From contig DXAZ01000013.1 in NCBI GenBank assembly GCA_019116785.1, forward strand, positions 1 through 36,317: DNA of 36,317 nt, written 5' to 3'. Each line of letters opens with the position of its first letter. The first letter of the stretch is position 1. Shown one piece after another: positions 34,945 through 36,317 of the stretch. The notes under the pieces were generated by a model. The model made no database searches and was not told where the DNA came from. It saw only the letters and a program-made list of their open reading frames with translations. Source of the stretch: Candidatus Atopostipes pullistercoris (GTDB lineage Bacteria > Bacillota > Bacilli > Lactobacillales > Carnobacteriaceae_A). Both the position numbers and the translations under genes were made by a program.

Positions 34945-36317
34945 AAGATATAATAGAATTACGAAGAGTATGGCCTTATATTAAAAAATATAAAGGACAA
35001 TTCTTTATTGGTATCGCAATGATCTTATTAGTCGTTATTACGGCGGGGTTAGAACCATTTATATTAGGTTTAGCCATTACTGAAATAGGTGAGAATATTG
35101 TCGATATTGTTCAGGGAGTTCCTGGAGCAAGTATGAATTATTCGTATATTTTCAAAATTATGCTTATTTATGGTTTGCGTGGAGCACTAAATATGTTAGG
35201 ACGTTATTTCTCTACATTTTTTATATCAGGTGTTGTTCAAAAATCAATGTTTGATTTAAGAAATGATATCAGTAATAAAATGAATCGTCTACCCGTTTCC
35301 TATTTTGATAGCCATAAATTAGGTGACATACTCAGTCGTGTAACAAGTGATGTAGAATCTGTTTCAAACTTTTTAACACAAACATTTTCTCCTACAATTA
35401 TGGGGATTTTACAGATCATTTTCTCTTTGATCATGATTGTTTTGATTCATCCTCAAGTATTAATTATAGTGTTAACTATGATGATTTTAGCATTAGTTTT
35501 TTCTCGATTAATCATTCAATGGGGTCAACCTGTTTGGAAAGAACAAACTCAAGCTTTAGGTAGTTTATTTGCTTTATCTCAAGAACATCTAAGTGGCTTT
35601 ACAGAAATGAAAGTTTATAATCAAGAAGAAGAATCTTTAAATCAATTTAAAGACATGAATGCTAGATTAACAAAAGCAGCAGCGACTGCTAGTTTCCGCT
35701 CTGGATTAGTTACACCTGTAACACGCTTTACTGCAGATATGGCTTATGTTGTTGTTGCCTTAATTTCAGGAAGACAAGTGATTAAAGGAACCGTTACATT
35801 AGGAAATTTACAGGCTTTAGTTCAATATGTAAATCAAATTAATCAATCTATTAATCAAATGTCTGAAATGAGTGGTGCTATGCAGAATGCTGGCGCGGCA
35901 AGTGCAAGGGTTTTTGAACTTTTAGATCAAGAAGAAGAAGATTTTTCAAACGAAACACAACAATTACCAAAAAAAGTTAAAGGTGAAGTTGTTTTTGATC
36001 ATGTTCAGTTCGGATATTCTACAGATAATATTTTAATGAATGATATTAACTTTAAAGTAAACCCTGGAGATACAGTAGCTATTGTAGGGCCAACAGGTGC
36101 TGGAAAGACAACATTAATTAATTTGATTTTAAGATTTTATGAAATTTTAGATGGAAAGATATTAATTGATCAGGTTGATATTTCAGAAGTTTCTCGTCAA
36201 AATCTGCGAGAACATATTGGACTTGTACTACAAGAAGCTTGGTTGTTCCAAGATACCATAGCAGAAAATATTCGTTTTGGAGACAAAGAAGCAACAAAAG
36301 AAGAAATTATAAATGCA
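34941..36317 (+). CDS. Heterodimeric ABC exporter 2, catalytic subunit (partial, cut by the right edge)
   Basis: The first 459 residues of the partner half-transporter; the sequence runs off the window before the signature and Walker B. The membrane domain (about 1-325) includes PVSYFDSHKLGDILSRVTSDVE, the typical coupling-helix region of the catalytic subunit. Walker A is GPTGAGKTT and the Q-loop region is IGLVLQEAWLFQDTI. By operon logic (ATGA overlap with a degenerate-site subunit) it should carry the catalytic Glu and switch His in the missing part. The start has its ribosome site, GTGAGGAGG, inside the previous gene. Confidence 0.85.
   Translation, partial: MKDIIELRRVWPYIKKYKGQFFIGIAMILLVVITAGLEPFILGLAITEIGENIVDIVQGVPGASMNYSYIFKIMLIYGLRGALNMLGRYFSTFFISGVVQKSMFDLRNDISNKMNRLPVSYFDSHKLGDILSRVTSDVESVSNFLTQTFSPTIMGILQIIFSLIMIVLIHPQVLIIVLTMMILALVFSRLIIQWGQPVWKEQTQALGSLFALSQEHLSGFTEMKVYNQEEESLNQFKDMNARLTKAAATASFRSGLVTPVTRFTADMAYVVVALISGRQVIKGTVTLGNLQALVQYVNQINQSINQMSEMSGAMQNAGAASARVFELLDQEEEDFSNETQQLPKKVKGEVVFDHVQFGYSTDNILMNDINFKVNPGDTVAIVGPTGAGKTTLINLILRFYEILDGKILIDQVDISEVSRQNLREHIGLVLQEAWLFQDTIAENIRFGDKEATKEEIINA

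Overview
The window is AT-rich, low-GC Gram-positive DNA with strong Shine-Dalgarno sites, compact operons and many hairpin-plus-T-run terminators. The gene set (SpxB-type pyruvate oxidase, LicT-controlled beta-glucoside PTS, Rex-type sites before adhE, ECF transporter, heterodimeric ABC exporters, Msr-like and VmlR-like ABC-F proteins) points to a facultatively fermentative member of the Lactobacillales. Carnobacteriaceae or Enterococcaceae seem likeliest, but this rests on gene content only.

Layout. 1-1200: the 5' part of an IS110-family element on the minus strand, with a structured non-coding end that is a good bridge-RNA candidate. 1295-4393: a flavin reductase fused to a rhodanese domain that lacks the usual redox cysteine, then a CDF metal exporter. 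4441-9157: a complete licT-bglP-bglH beta-glucoside unit with its own RAT/terminator switch. 9294-12146 (minus): a stress-type SDR and pyruvate oxidase, each with a cre-like site upstream. 12420-15955: a heterodimeric ABC exporter. 16054-19265: a GNAT and two AI-2E-superfamily membrane proteins. 19385-22079: a self-contained ECF transporter (S, T, fused A-A'). 22211-25895: an SDR and adhE, the latter behind two Rex-like operators.

25983-29756 is a drug-response island of two ABC-F ribosome-protection genes. Each has its own promoter, a tiny leader ORF and a set of mutually exclusive RNA hairpins ending in a terminator just before the gene. The first leader peptide, MLASIRLR, has the Arg-Leu-Arg macrolide-arrest motif in the same register as the ErmD leader peptide. 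Both leaders read as ribosome-mediated transcription attenuators.

29763-31272 is a two-gene operon, satD plus a DUF3307 membrane protein, behind a promoter covered by three copies of a 15-base element. SatD shows the spacing of class III nucleotide cyclase metal and substrate motifs plus a C-terminal helix-turn-helix. The DUF3307 protein carries paired His/Asp motifs in its membrane segments. This is the best candidate for an undescribed signalling system here.

31428-36317: a YtxH-type stress protein, a solitary membrane-anchored PstS-like protein whose two halves are in circularly permuted order, and a second heterodimeric ABC exporter operon (second gene cut by the window end) behind a promoter with operator-like dyads.
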